Source of the DNA: Orientallactaga sibirica
Taxonomy: Eukaryota; Chordata; Mammalia; Rodentia; Dipodidae
NCBI GenBank assembly: GCA_036365145.1
Contig: JAEOAD010000005.1
Span: forward strand, 4,811,501-4,875,500
Direction: 5' to 3'
Length of the DNA: 64,000 nucleotides
The notes beneath the pieces were generated by a model. It had not been told where the DNA came from. It ran no database searches and saw nothing but the letters and a program-made list of their open reading frames with translations. Shown piece by piece: positions 32,566-43,121 of the stretch. Position 1 is the first letter of the stretch, and each line of letters opens with the position of its first letter. The translations under genes and the position numbers were made by a program.

Positions 32566-32713
32566 TGTGGACATGGTGGCACACGCCTTTAATCCCAGCA
32601 CTTGGGAGGCAGAGGTAGGAGGATTGCTGTGAGTTTAAGGTCAGCCTCAGACTACATAGTGAATTCCAGGTCAGCCTGGACTAGAGTGAGACCCTACCTT
32701 GAAAAAAAAAACA
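32566..32713 (+). mobile_element. B1 SINE
   Basis: TGTGGACATGGTGGCACACG head, ACCCTACCTTGAAAAAAAAA end. Confidence 0.93.
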
Positions 32714-32919
32714 ACAGCCAGGCTATAACAGCTAAGTGTGAGTGCGTGGCAAGGTGGGATTCCTCATTTCACTTTGCTAGTGAGAAGATAAAATGGTGTG
32801 TAGCTACTTTGCAAGAGGCAAAATAGTCACATGCCCTGAAGAGAAACCAGAGTATTACTATGGAAAACAGTTTGATAATTCATAAAAATGCTAAACATGG
32901 AATAATGACTCAGCGTATA

Positions 32920-32951
<32 letters not shown>

Positions 32952-33119
32952 ACAGCATATGGTGTCTGCATGTGTATATACCCTTGCCGCACCCTATGCA
33001 CGCACTCATCTGCCGAGGGTGTGTTCAACTACAGTGACCCAAGAGGACCCCCGTGTCCCGCTCCACCACCCTTCAACCATTGCTGCTTGATCCCCGCACT
33101 TGCTAGTTTTTCACGAGCC
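32714..33119. other. Unique sequence with a (TG)n tract
   Basis: (TG)14 at 32924-32951. No gene recognised. Confidence 0.5.
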
Positions 33120-33293
33120 TGACAATTCTCCAGTCTCTGCTCCCCTGTGGGCCTGGGATTACAGACGCGTGCGGCCATGTGCAACGGTTCATGGGAGTCC
33201 TGCGGATCAAACTTGAGTTGTCTCTCAGAACCCTCAGCCCTCGTGCTTGCACAAAAAGCATTCTTAACACTAAACCATCGCTCCAGCCCTCAT
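33120..33293 (-). mobile_element. Old composite SINE remnant (B4-like)
   Basis: CTGGGATTACAGACGCGTGC, CTGCGGATCAAACTTGAG and CTAAACCATCGCTCCAGCCC read as an antisense B1-like part joined to a tRNA head. Confidence 0.65.
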
Positions 33294-33422
33294 GGGGATC
33301 ATTTGTCAAGAATGTCAGACAGATATCAGGTGGGGCCCAGATTAAGAGGATTTATAAAATTCCAAATTCCATTTCTCCGTTCCCACCTTGAAGCTTCTAA
33401 GATCATAAACTCATTTTCTCTC

Positions 33423-33636
33423 TTTTTAAATTTATTTTTATTGTTTTATTTTATTTATTTGCTTATTAGATGCAGAGGAAGAGAGACAGAGTGGGAGTCC
33501 CAGGGCCTCTAGCCATTGCAAATGAACTCCAGATGCATGCGCCACGATGTACTGACATGGGACCTGGAGAATCGAACCTGGGTCGTTAGGCTTCACAGGC
33601 AAGTGCCTCAACCACTAAGCCATCTCTGCAGCCCAT
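33423..33636 (-). mobile_element. DIP-type SINE
   Basis: Antisense, lacking most of the GA tract. Flanks ATAAACTCATTTTC and ATAAGCTCATTTTC. Confidence 0.92.
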
Positions 33637-34209
33637 AAGCTCATTTTCATACAGAAGATAAAACCAGACAGCTCTACTTCCAGTTAGGATAATACTGCAT
33701 TCCTTTGTTAAGTTCACCTCTAACGTCTGGAAGCTAGCTCTTTGTTAATTTTGACTCCTTGAAAAGTTGAGCAATATCTTAGCATTCATCACTTCAGAAA
33801 ATTCAACAAAAAGAGCAAAAAGAGATCATTCTAGAAAAGAGACATCATAATTCTGAAAGAATGTCACCATTTTTCTTCTTTGTTATTTATCTTAATAGAA
33901 ACCAGTGCGATGCAAAAAAAGTCTACAATTGTTAATGCTGTAATAGAATCTGTACAAATCTGCAGGTATGAGATTTGAGCTTGTCTCATAGTTACTGTAT
34001 AATTCTTTAATTCATTACAAATGAAATTGTCTTAAGCACAGTTATTTTACCTTAACCAATGCAAAACTGATGAATTAATATGTCAACTTCCAATCTTATT
34101 TAGTGATAGAATCAATGCCACGGAAGTGGACTTATCTACTGTTGTGGTTTGGTGTTCAAAGTTTATCGTCAAAGACACCAAGTGATCCACTTCCAGATTA
34201 ACATGAGTG
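33637..34209. other. Unique AT-rich sequence
   Basis: No repeat or gene recognised. Confidence 0.45.
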
Positions 34210-34350
34210 GGTTTTTCTTTGAAGGTCTCACTCTAGCCCAGACCGACCTGGAATTCATTATGTAGTCTCCAGCTGGCCTCAAACTCATAGCAATCCTCTT
34301 ACCTCCCTCCCGAGTGCTGGGATTAAAGGTGTGCACCACCACACCCAGCC
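34210..34350 (-). mobile_element. B1 SINE
   Basis: Antisense: GAAGGTCTCACTCTAGCCC to TGCACCACCACACCCAGC. Confidence 0.93.
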
Positions 34351-34444
34351 ATATTAACAATGTAAACTCTATGTACTGATGCATCAGTATAACCACAGCT
34401 GGAGAGAAAATTATTTCAAAACAAACCAGCCATTTAAAATCTCA

Positions 34445-34520
34445 GGAGTTTAGTGGCCTAGCACATGTGAGACATGGGGTTTTGATCCTCAACATGACAA
34501 AAAGTGAAAATGAAATAAAA
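34445..34520 (+). mobile_element. Possible ID-like SINE fragment
   Basis: GGAGTTTAGTGGCCTAGCAC and GGGGTTTTGATCCTCAACA resemble a degenerate ID element. Confidence 0.45.
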
Positions 34521-35139
34521 TTTTAGGAAATCCTCCAAGGAAATGCATTAAAGACACCAAGGAGCACATATCCAATAAGTCAAATAAGCCTTGGTAAGCA
34601 CAGCGAGAATCCATGGCCCTTAAGCCACCATCTGCTTCCTCCAGGTAGCTTAACATGGGAGCACTTCTGTCTCAGGTGGGTAGAGCCCAGAAGACGGAGC
34701 ACACCCTCACAGCAGCTCCCAGCTACCAACACTGGCAGCTCCCTGGCAGCTTAAGACTGTCAGAGTTCCCATTGCCATTCCCAGCTCTACAGTGTGGAAG
34801 CTGCATTCCGAGTGAGCGTGGCTAAGAGGCCGGGGTGGGTTCCTTTCTTCACCCGGCCTCCATCCATAGCGCAGAGGCTGCATGCCAGGCATGAGATGAA
34901 AATTCTGTTTGCCCTCACCAAAGTTGGCTCATTGGTCACAAGTCCACAGAGTTATAAAAGCAAGCTGAAAACAGCGAGGGCTAGAGCCTCCCGGAGTACC
35001 AGCTCCTAAAGCAGAGGCGGAGTTCAGACACAAGGGCACCTGCCCTTGGCTGGAGCAACAAGGGCTCAGAGATTCTAAGGAACAGGCACAGCCTGTGAAT
35101 GACTGCAGCACCCAGCTCCACATTGCCAGGACGAATAGA
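34521..35139. other. Unique sequence, no gene seen
   Basis: Moderately GC-rich, no confident repeat or exon. Confidence 0.45.
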
Positions 35140-35516
35140 CAACCAGACAGTGTTGATGGAGGAAGGGATTTAGTTGAAGCTCACAGAGCCAGGGGAAGTT
35201 CCATCAGTGGTGGAAGAAGCTGGCTCCATACATCCAAGCAGAGAGAAGCCACCACACAGCCAGCAAACACCAGAAAAAGAAAAAGCAACAAGCACAATCC
35301 TGCAGCATGCACCGCCCCCCACACACACCCAGAGCTCAAACCTCTGTAAGTACCTTTAAGTTGGAATTCAGATCCCACCCCAAACTCACCTTTGAGCTAG
35401 ACCCCAGGACCCATCCCTAGTGCCACCTCCTCTGGCCAGGTGGCTGGAGACTCAAGTTACAGGCTTTAATGAAACATCTGAGTCTATGGGGGACATGCAT
35501 TCAAACTACCACAGTG
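35140..35516 (+). mobile_element. Old interspersed repeat (unassigned, LTR-like)
   Basis: GATTTAGTTGAAGCTCACAG, TTTAAGTTGGAATTCAGATC, GACTCAAGTTACAGGCTTTA and an end TGCATTCAAACTACCACA. The layout recalls rodent/eutherian LTR-like repeats with this ending. Confidence 0.5.
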
Positions 35517-35578
35517 ACTTCATGTTAAACAGGGTAGGGAAAGCTCTAGATAAGACTGCTGTCAAAAACAACAAAGAG

Positions 35579-35821
35579 CGCTGGAGAGATGGCTTAGCAG
35601 ATAAGGTGCATGCCTGAGAAGTGTAAGAACCCAGGTTCAATTCCCCAGGTCCCTTGTAAGCCAGATGCACATGGTGGCACATGAGTCTGGAATTTGTTTG
35701 CAGTGCCTGGAGGCCCTGGCACGCCCATTCTCATTCACTTTCTATCTCTTTCTCCCTCTCTCTCTCTGTCCCTAATAAATAAATAAATAAAAATGAATCT
35801 TTGTTTAAAAAAAAAAAAAAG
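35579..35821 (+). mobile_element. DIP-type SINE
   Basis: GCGCTGGAGAGATGGCTTAG head, ATAAATAAATAAATAAAAAT tail. Confidence 0.94.
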
Positions 35822-35971
35822 AGCCAGGCGTGGTGGTGCACACTCAGGAGGCAGAGGTAGGAGGATTACTATAAATTTGAGGTCACCCTGAGACTACATA
35901 GTGAATTCCAGGTTAGCCTGGACTAGAGAGTGAGACTCTACCTAAAAAAAAAAAAAAAAAAAAAAAAAAAA
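35822..35971 (+). mobile_element. B1 SINE with internal deletion, long poly-A
   Basis: AGCCAGGCGTGGTGGTGCAC jumps directly to ACTCAGGAGG, losing the TTTAATCCCAGC block. GACTGCTGTCAAAAA before the DIP (about 35553) and GACTACTGTCAAAAA after this B1 (about 35972) bracket the pair. Confidence 0.92.
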
Positions 35972-36480
35972 GACTACTGTCAAAAAAAAAAAAAAAAAAA
36001 AAAAAAACAGAGATTTTGGTGGCAAGCAGTTGACAGAAGGCTGAAGCCTTCATTTGACAGAGGCGCTAAGCCACAGACCAACCAGTCTTCCAGAGCAAAC
36101 TAGAAAAAGAGACAGACAATAAGAGCACTCCTGAGATCAGAACAAACGTCAAGGGTTGGCCTTAAAGGTGCCCCAGGTAAGAGGCCTGACTCCTGAATAT
36201 ATTTGGATCCGACAAGGGCAATCCACGCTGCAAGTCACCGTCAACCCATTAGAGCCATCGGCTGGCAGTTGGTGGCTTCTGACAGCTTCTTGTCATATCC
36301 ACAAAGGAAGCCGGCTTGATTGAGTAGTAAGGAAAATGGCAACTGTCTCCCCAGGATGATGTACTTACTCTCTTACTGCAGAGTCTTGTTTCTGCAGAGA
36401 AGGCTACTTCACTAAGACTACCCAGCCAAGGCAAATAGCAATAAGCCCTGAAGTTAGAAGAACCAACAGCCAGAATGACT
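35972..36480. other. Poly-A then unique sequence
   Basis: About 25 A at 35983-36007. The rest is unassigned. Confidence 0.45.
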
Positions 36481-36637
36481 AGGGAAGCAGCTCTGTGATG
36501 AGGGTATTTCCTTTCAAAGGCTGCTGGCCCAGGTTTTAATTCCCCAACACCCATGTAAAGCCACTTGCAAGCAGATTTATTTGGAGTGGCAAGAAATCCT
36601 GTATGAACTGTAAACATGAGACACACACAAATAAAAT
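36481..36637 (+). mobile_element. Old B2-superfamily SINE remnant
   Basis: GGCCCAGGTTTTAATTCCCC B-box region, CACCCATGTAAAGCCAC, and an ACACACACAAATAAAATTAA tail. Confidence 0.5.
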
Positions 36638-36652
36638 TAATAAATAACATAT

Positions 36653-36807
36653 TTTTTGGTTTCTTTATTTTCAAGGTAGGGTCTCACTCTAGCCCAGGTT
36701 GACCTGGAATTCACTCTGTATTCTCAAGGTGGCCTCGAACTCATGGCGATTCTCCTGCCTCTGCCTCTCGAGTGCTGGGATTAAAGGTGTGCACCACATG
36801 CCCGGCT
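36653..36807 (-). mobile_element. B1 SINE, first of two at one site
   Basis: Antisense, full-length. TAATAAATAA occurs at 36638-36647 and again at 36808-36817. Confidence 0.94.
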
Positions 36808-36819
36808 TAATAAATAATT

Positions 36820-36936
36820 TTTTGTTGTTGTTGTTTTTTGAGGTAGGGTCTCACTCTAGCTTTGTAGTCTCAGGGTGGCCTAGAACTCACGGTGATCCTC
36901 CTACCTCTGGCTCGCATGCACCACTATGCCCAGCTT
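36820..36936 (-). mobile_element. B1 SINE with internal deletion, second at the same site
   Basis: TCTCACTCTAGCTTTGTAGT shows loss of the GCCCAGGCTGACCTGG block. A third TAATAAATAA is at 36937-36946. Confidence 0.92.
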
Positions 36937-36946
36937 TAATAAATAA

Positions 36947-37407
36947 TTTTTAAAGATATAAACTATATGTGAAGAAAGAGGAAGGTGTGACTTAAATGGG
37001 CTTTTGTTTCAGATTTTGAATTCAGACTCATAAGTAAAAACCGTAGGCCTCATTTTTTGTAAGACATCAAGTCCAGTGTGGAAATGAACTGCAACGCTTT
37101 CCTTGCCTTCTCCTCCAGCTTTGTCTGAACTTTATTTATATTTATATTTATCAGAAACTAGAAGCAGTACTTTGCAAAGTAAAATAAACAAATTAATGAT
37201 CTGCTAAAAACAAGCAACAGAGACTGACTGTGGAGAAGCTCCAGCTGACATGAAGGACAAAGAGCTTAAGAACAGTCATTAAAAGAAATTAAAGGCCTAA
37301 AGAAAACTACACTGAATAAGAAAGAAGCTATGCTTCCACTTGTAAGTGAGGTTAGGATGACAGTGTGTCATCAGGAGATCTAAGCAGGGTTTAGAAAAGA
37401 AAGAACA
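36947..37407. other. AT-rich sequence, possibly ancient L1-derived
   Basis: A-rich on the + strand, no firm assignment. Confidence 0.35.
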
Positions 37408-37620
37408 GGGCTGGAGAGCTGGTTTAGCGGTTAAGGCACATGCCTGTGAAGCCTAAGGACCAGGGTTCGATTTTCCAGGTCCCAGGTAAGCCAAATGCAC
37501 AAGAGGGCGCACGTGTCTGGAGTTCGTTTGCAGTGACTAAAGGCCCTGGTGCGCCCATTCTCACTCTCCCTCTCTCTGTCTCAAATAAATAAATAATCTA
37601 AAAAAAAAAAAAAAAAAAAG
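37408..37620 (+). mobile_element. DIP-type SINE
   Basis: GGGCTGGAGAGCTGGTTTAG head, poly-A end. Flanks GAAAGAACAG/GAAATAAAGAATAG. Confidence 0.93.
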
Positions 37621-37762
37621 AAATAAAGAATAGAACCTAGAGCTGAAAAGTACAAAAATGTAAATAGAAACATGAGTGACAGAGGCTCAATCATAGATTT
37701 GAGGGAGCAGAAGAGTCAGTCATCACCAGAAAGTATGCAATCTAAGGGTAAAAATAAGGAAG

Positions 37763-37966
37763 AGGGCTAGTGTCATGGCATAGCAGTTAAGGCACTTGTC
37801 TGAGAAGCCTAAAGACCCAGGTTCAAGTCCCCAGTACCCATATAAACCACATGCACAAGGTGGTGCATATGTCTGGAGGTCCTGGCATACCCATATTCAT
37901 CCTCTCTCCTCCTCTCTCTCCTTCTTTCTCTATCTCTAACTCAAATAAATAAAAATAATATTTTTA
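37763..37966 (+). mobile_element. DIP-type SINE with internal deletion
   Basis: GGGCTAGTGTCATGGCATAG head. GTCTGGAGGTCCTGGCATAC shows loss of the GTTCGTTTGCAGTGGCTGG block. Confidence 0.92.
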
Positions 37967-38060
37967 AAGGAATGAACAAAAATGATGGTATGGGTTACAA
38001 ACATACATATAATGGGAGTATATGGACAGAAGAGAAAAGGCAGCAAAAAAAAACCTTATT

Positions 38061-38063
<3 letters not shown>

Positions 38064-38132
<69 letters not shown>
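38064..38132. repeat. Compound (AC)n(AT)n microsatellite
   Basis: AC run 38064-38094 passing directly into a pure AT run to 38132. Confidence 0.97.
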
Positions 38133-38134
<2 letters not shown>

Positions 38135-38285
38135 CACATAATATATTTGGTTCTAAAATTTGAGCAGTATATTTTGCATTCAGAGAATAATGGCTGAAAG
38201 CTTTCCATATTTGGACAAAAAATATTACATGCACCACTGAGAAACCCTGCAAATGCTGCGTAGTGTTAATCCAAATGGATCAGCT

Positions 38286-38444
38286 AGCAGGGTATGGTGG
38301 TGCATGCCTTTGGTCACAGCAGTAGGAGGCAGAGGTAGGAGGATCGCGGTGAGTTTGAGGCCAGCCTGAGACTACTGAGTGAATTGCAGGTCAGAGTGGG
38401 CTAGAGAGAGACTCTACCTCAAAAAAAAAAAAAAAAAAAAAAAA
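38286..38444 (+). mobile_element. B1 SINE
   Basis: AGCAGGGTATGGTGGTGCAT head, ACTCTACCTC end and a poly-A of about 24. Confidence 0.93.
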
Positions 38445-38445
38445 A

Positions 38446-38560
38446 GAGGGCGTGGTGGCGCACGCTTTAATCCCAGCACTTGGGAGGAGGCAAAGGAGGA
38501 ATGAGTTCGAGGCCACCCTGAGACTACATAGTTAATTCCAGGTCAGCCTGGGCCGGAAAG
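38446..38560 (+). mobile_element. B1 SINE, 3' end shortened
   Basis: GAGGGCGTGGTGGCGCACGC head placed straight after the previous poly-A. Ends CCTGGGCCGG. Confidence 0.92.
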
Positions 38561-38578
38561 AAAAAAAAAAAAAAAAAA

Positions 38579-38625
<47 letters not shown>

Positions 38626-38643
38626 GGAGAGAGAGAAAGAAAA
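38561..38643. repeat. Poly-A/(GAAA)n tract
   Basis: Extended tail of the preceding B1. Confidence 0.95.
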
Positions 38644-39238
38644 AGCTATTCTATCTACTACTGCCGGGCATAGACCCAAAAGACTCAAGTCTTGCCACAG
38701 AGATACTTGCACATCCATGTTTATTGCTGCGCTATTCACAATAGCAAGGAAATGGAGCCAGCCTAGGTGTTCATCAACAGACGAATGAGTAAAGAAAATG
38801 GGCAGTATATACACAGTGGAATTTTATTCAAACCTAAAGAAGAAATCGTGACATTGGTAGGAAAATGGATGGAACTAGAAAATGTTATGTTCAGCAAAAT
38901 AAGTCAGACTCTCTCTTATATACATAACCCAGAATTAGTGTGTGTGTGTGTGTGTGTGTTGTGTGCTGAAATTAGAAAGAGGACCATGAGAGAGGAAGAA
39001 GAGATCTTAGGGGAAGGATAGAGGAGAAAAGAAAAGGGAGGGTGAGAAGCTAATGGACTATATGTGATAAGAGAGCAGAAAGGAGACTTTGGGGGGAGGG
39101 GGACAATTAGGAAGAGGACAAGGGGATGGAGAAAGGCAGTGGGGAGGGAGGAGAAATAAACAAGAAATGCATGAAACGTATGAAAACGCTATAATGACAC
39201 CCATTACTTTGTACGCAAGCTTAAAAAGTAATTTTAAA
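38644..39238 (+). mobile_element. L1 3' end (ORF2 C-terminus plus 3' UTR)
   Basis: GTTTATTGCTGCGCTATTCA, CAATAGCAAGGAAATGGAGC, GGTGTTCATCAACAGACGAA and GTTCAGCAAAATAAGTCAGA are characteristic of the L1 ORF2 end. The 3' UTR has a (TG)n at 38938-38959, a purine-rich part and ACACCCATTACTTTGTACGC near the end. Coding frame is interrupted. Confidence 0.92.
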
Positions 39239-39530
39239 GAGATGATCTGTGTCCAAACATCATGGTGAAAATGCAACAAGACAAAGTTCTTGAAAGCAAG
39301 AGAAAATGGCTTGTCACATAAAGGACCCTTGTGAGTTCAGTACCTGACTCTCCTCAGAAACAAGGGGCTCCAGGACGTGGGCGATGATGGATTCAAAGCA
39401 CTGAAGAAAAAAGCCAGCAACAGAAGAGCTAGCATCCAGCCAAAGTTTAAAAATAAAGGCAAATTAAAATGTTCTTAGATAAACAAAAAACAAAAGAATG
39501 TATTGCTAGCAGGCATACTTAAAAAAAAAT
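39239..39530 (+). mobile_element. Probable ancient L1M-like 3' UTR, first block
   Basis: AAGCACTGAAGAAAAAAGCC, CCAGCAACAGAAGAGCTAGC, AAATTAAAATGTTCTTAGAT and AAACAAAAGAATGTATTGCT follow a layout seen in old L1 3' regions. Further blocks are likely at 39905-40050, 40845-41095, 41520-41800 and 42065-42130. Confidence 0.45.
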
Positions 39531-39532
39531 CT

Positions 39533-39740
39533 GGGGGTTGGAGAGATTGCTTAGTGGTTATGGCATTTGCCTGCAAAGCCAAAGGACCCAGGCTCGATTC
39601 TCTAGGATCCACGTGAGCCAGATGCAGAAGGGGGCGCATGCGTCTGGAGTTCATTTGCAGTGGCTGGAGGCCCTCTGTCTTTCTCTCTTTCTCTCTTTGC
39701 CTCTTTCACTCTCTCTCAAATAAATAAAACATATTTTTTT
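39533..39740 (+). mobile_element. DIP-type SINE
   Basis: GGGGGTTGGAGAGATTGCTT head, shortened after GGAGGCCCT. AAATAAATAAAAC tail. Confidence 0.93.
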
Positions 39741-39755
39741 AGAAATCTGCATAAT

Positions 39756-39904
39756 AGCTGGGTGTGGTAGCACACACCTTTAATCCGAGCACTGGGGAGG
39801 CAGAGGTAGGTGGATTGCTGTGAGTTTGAGGCCACCCTGAGAATACACAGTGAATTCCAGGTCAGCCTGGGGTAGAGGGAGAACCTACCTCAAAAAAAAA
39901 AAAA
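39756..39904 (+). mobile_element. B1 SINE
   Basis: AGCTGGGTGTGGTAGCACAC head. AAATCTGCATAATA before and AAATCTGCAGAATA after. Confidence 0.94.
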
Positions 39905-40059
39905 AATCTGCAGAATAAAAGAAAAAGACTAAGAGACTGTTGATAATGAATTAGTTTATCTAACCCTGCTATGCATGGGGCAGGGGGTAGGGGCAAAGAA
40001 TAGAGATATAATAATAAGAGATGAGTGATATAGGGATTGTGGGTTCTTTATATGCCAAC

Positions 40060-40620
40060 CACCAATAATTTGTGGTGTTCCCACATCCTTGTCCTATGAA
40101 TTCGAAGAATAAAATCCATGAACCCGAGGATAAAGTTCAGAAAGATTTTATTATAGCGTAAAACTTTAGGAAGAAGAAGAGAAGGAGGGCTTAAGCTTAG
40201 AACATAGGCGAGGGACGCAAGGCAGAGCTTTGCCCAGAGAGGCAAGGGGGGTTGCGACTCAGTTCTCGTTGTTTGTTTTTGTTTTGTTTTGTTTTGTTTT
40301 GTTGTTTTAATGGGGAGGGGCTACGGGAGGAAGACCCCTTTACTGACGTTTTTCAAGCTCCATGGATGGGTGGCTGGTTTAGCCACTTTACTCCTGATAC
40401 CAGAGTCTGGGGTCAAGAATTTTGGAATTCTCTAGGAAGGAGTGGAAAGACTCCCTAGGGAAGCAGAGATCAGGAAGGGCAGGTCCTTCTGAGGGTTCTG
40501 ACCTGCAGTGAAGTGTAAGGACCTAGATTTTCTCCCAGGGGCCCGCACTCAGCCAGGAGAAAGTGTTCACTTTGGGATTCATCACCCCTAAGCTACCGAG
40601 CCCATCTCTGTCTCCTATCC
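40060..40620 (-). mobile_element. Possible LTR-type element, antisense
   Basis: On the minus strand TATAATAAAATCTTTCTGAA carries a polyadenylation-like signal, and the candidate ends ACACCACA. The + strand shows GTTCAGAAAGATTTTATTAT. A (GTTTT)n tract at 40269-40308 interrupts it. This is a composition and layout argument only. Confidence 0.3.
40269..40308. repeat. (GTTTT)n tract
   Basis: Five to six GTTTT units. Confidence 0.9.
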
Positions 40621-40679
40621 TAAGTATATATTCGTTGACTGATTGTTGTTTAGGCTGTTTTATTTTTCTATTTTTTGGA

Positions 40680-40833
40680 GGGGTTGGGTTTTTTCAAGGT
40701 AGGGGTTTGCTGTAGTCCAGGCTGACCTGGAACTCACTCTGCAGCCCCAGGCTGGGCTCAGACGCATCGCGACCCTCCTTACTTCAGCTTCCCCAGTGCT
40801 GGGGTTAAAAGCATGTGCCACCATGGCCAGCTT
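40680..40833 (-). mobile_element. B1 SINE, diverged
   Basis: Antisense: TCAAGGTAGGGGTTTGCTGT to GCATGTGCCACCATGGCCAG. Confidence 0.9.
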
Positions 40834-40844
40834 TTAAGTGACTT

Positions 40845-41095
40845 TTGAAATTGGGCATAGAAGTAAATATTATAAATCACTGTGTTTGAGTCTATAACAT
40901 GTAGAAATGTAATATACTTGATAATAACAACACAAAAGATGTGGTGACAGTAAAGCTGTCTTAAATAGGGAAATGACACCAGATAATAACTTAAACCTTC
41001 AAGAACAAATTAAAAAAATAAATAAATAAAGCAAAAGGGTAAGCAAAACTGACTACACACATGCTTGTCCCACTTTTCAGTTTCTTTAAAAGATA
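40845..41095 (+). mobile_element. Probable ancient L1M-like 3' UTR block
   Basis: CATGTAGAAATGTAATATAC, TGATAATAACAACACAAAAG and GACAGTAAAGCTGTC recall the old L1 3' UTR with its TGTAATAT and ACAGCAATAGCACAAA patches. Confidence 0.45.
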
Positions 41096-41110
41096 AAATT
41101 ATATGAGGTA

Positions 41111-41330
41111 GGGCTGGAGAGTTGGTGCAACAGTTAAGGCACTTGTCTGCAAAGCTAAAGGACCCAGGTTCAATTCCTCAGGTACCACATAAGCTAGATG
41201 TGTAAGGTGGTGCATGCATATGGAGTTCATATGCAGTGGCTGAAGGCCCTTGTGTGCCCATTCATTCTCTCTCTGTCTGTCTCTCCCTCCCTCTTTTTCT
41301 CTCTCAAATAAATAAAATAAAATAAATGTT
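41111..41330 (+). mobile_element. DIP-type SINE
   Basis: GGGCTGGAGAGTTGGTGCAA head. AAATTATATGAGGTA precedes it at 41096-41110 and a diverged AAATTGTATGAAAGA follows. Confidence 0.93.
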
Positions 41331-41348
41331 TAAAAAATTGTATGAAAG

Positions 41349-41506
41349 AGCCAGGCATGGTGGCACACGCCTTGAATCCCAGCACTTGGGAGGCAAAGGT
41401 AGGAGGATTGCTGTGAGTTCGAGGCCACCCTGAGACTACATAGTGAATTCCAGGTCAGCCTGAGCTAGAGTGAGACCCTACCTCAGAAAACAAAACAAAC
41501 AAACAA
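41349..41506 (+). mobile_element. B1 SINE
   Basis: AGCCAGGCATGGTGGCACAC head, (AAAC)n tail. AAATTATATGAGGTA follows at 41507-41521. Confidence 0.94.
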
Positions 41507-41519
41507 AAATTATATGAGG

Positions 41520-41800
41520 TAATAATTACTGTAATGATATAACCTTATATATATATGACAAAGTATTAAGTACTGCATTTTGGGTGTTAGCATATACACA
41601 CACATTTTTATTTGGAAATCTAAGCAGAGATTACATTTCTAGATCTAACAGGAATTCATAAAAAACTAATGTGGACCTTGAAAAGTTAAGATGCACAGAT
41701 TGATCTCTAAAGAAACTAATGTAGGGAGGGGTACTTGCGAGGAGAAAAGAAAGCACTAAAGAAATTGAAATGGTACCTAAAAAAATAGTCGATTAAAAAA
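41520..41800 (+). mobile_element. Probable ancient L1M-like block
   Basis: AAATTGAAATGGTACCTAAA and AAATAGTCGATTAAAAAATA match the general layout of L1M 3' sequence; a low-certainty call. Confidence 0.4.
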
Positions 41801-41810
41801 TAAATAAGTT

Positions 41811-42061
41811 GGGCTGGAGAGATGGCTCAGTGGTTAAGGGGTTTGCCTGCGAAGCCAAAGGACCCAGGTTCGATTCTCCAGGACCCGTATAAGCACAAGG
41901 GGCAAGTGCATCTGCAGTTCATTTGCAGTGGCTAGAGGCCCTGGGGTGCCCATTCTCTCTCTCTTCTATCTCTCATTTTCTCTCTCTCTCTCTCTCTCTG
42001 TCTCTTGCTCTCTCTCTCTCTCTCTCTGCTTGCATATAAACAAATAACATTTTAAAATTTT
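41811..42061 (+). mobile_element. DIP-type SINE
   Basis: GGGCTGGAGAGATGGCTCAG head and a long, interrupted CT tract 41954-42030. ATAAATAAGTTG flanks at about 41800 and 42068. Confidence 0.93.
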
Positions 42062-42157
42062 AAAATAAATAAATAAGTTGATCACCTTCACTAATGCAAG
42101 AAGACACTGGACAAGCCAGTCACCAAAGAGATGAAGAACACTAGAGAAGGCGCTTTT

Positions 42158-42204
42158 GTGTGTGTGTGTGTTTGTTTGTTTGTTTGTTTGTTTGTTTTGT
42201 TTGG
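42158..42204. repeat. (GT)n/(GTTT)n tract
   Basis: GTGTGTGTGTGT passing into TTTGTTTG units. Confidence 0.93.
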
Positions 42205-42933
42205 GTCCACGATGCCTGTAAGTTTAAGGATGGTTTACAGTACTATGTGCAAGAAGAACATTCCTTTAAGAGCTATCCTTAGGAAGGAAACCTACTTATT
42301 TACCCTTCCTGGCTACCAAGAGGACATTATAATTATGCAAATTTCTCACAAAAGCCCCACTGACCTGAGTAAAGAAAGAGGAATTCTTGCATAGACAGTA
42401 AACACAATGGACTCCCAGTGTGTGTGTTGGGGGGGGGGTGGGGATGGACTCTATAAAGGCTCGTTCACACAGGACCCGGAACTTCCTCTTGGGGCATTCT
42501 GGGTAGAAACAAGCTGAGCTCTTCATGGGAGTAAGATTAACTCCATTCACTTATGGAAAACTTGACTGTTCAAAAGCAGGTGAGCCCAGAAGCTCTAATT
42601 ATTTTTAGAGGAAAAACGGAGAAAATGGTTTCTTTTTGGAATGCTGAGTGACCTTGTTAGGCACCCTGACCTTAGCACAGCTTTGAAACAAGTGGATGAA
42701 AATAATCACACTTTGCTGAATCAAACAGAGCCGAATCCCTGCCTGGAGTCATCAGCAGGGGATTTGCTTTATGTCCCAACCTGTGCTGTGGGCCAGTGCA
42801 GCAATACTGGAGCAAATGAGGCACTTTGTTTCTCTCTCTCTCTCTCCTCCTCCCTCCCACTTCCTTCTTGCCCTCTCTCCCCCATCTCTTTCTCTTAGAG
42901 CTTCTTTTCTATTTATAGAAAAAGATATATCTT
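42205..42933. other. Unique sequence, no gene seen
   Basis: Includes a 9-G run near 42430 and a CT-rich patch at 42830-42895. Frames of 84-87 codons are not recognisable. Confidence 0.45.
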
Positions 42934-43068
42934 CAGCAGGGTATGGTGGTGCATGCCTTTAATCCCAGCATTTAGGAGGCAGAGATAGGACTGCTGTGAA
43001 TTCGAGGCCACCCTGAGACCACAGAGTGAATTCAGATCAGCCTGAGCTAGAGTGAGACCCTAACTGGA
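42934..43068 (+). mobile_element. B1 SINE
   Basis: AGCAGGGTATGGTGGTGCAT head, ending CCCTAACTGG. Confidence 0.92.
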
Positions 43069-43121
43069 AAAAAAAAAAGAAAAGAAAGAAAAGAAAAGAA
43101 AAGAAAAGAAAAGAAAAGAAA
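43069..43121. repeat. (AAAAG)n tract
   Basis: Tail of the preceding B1, about eight units. Confidence 0.95.

Noticed and set aside
36249..36674. 141-codon minus frame
   Set aside because: Partly an old SINE, no domain, no start context or splice evidence.
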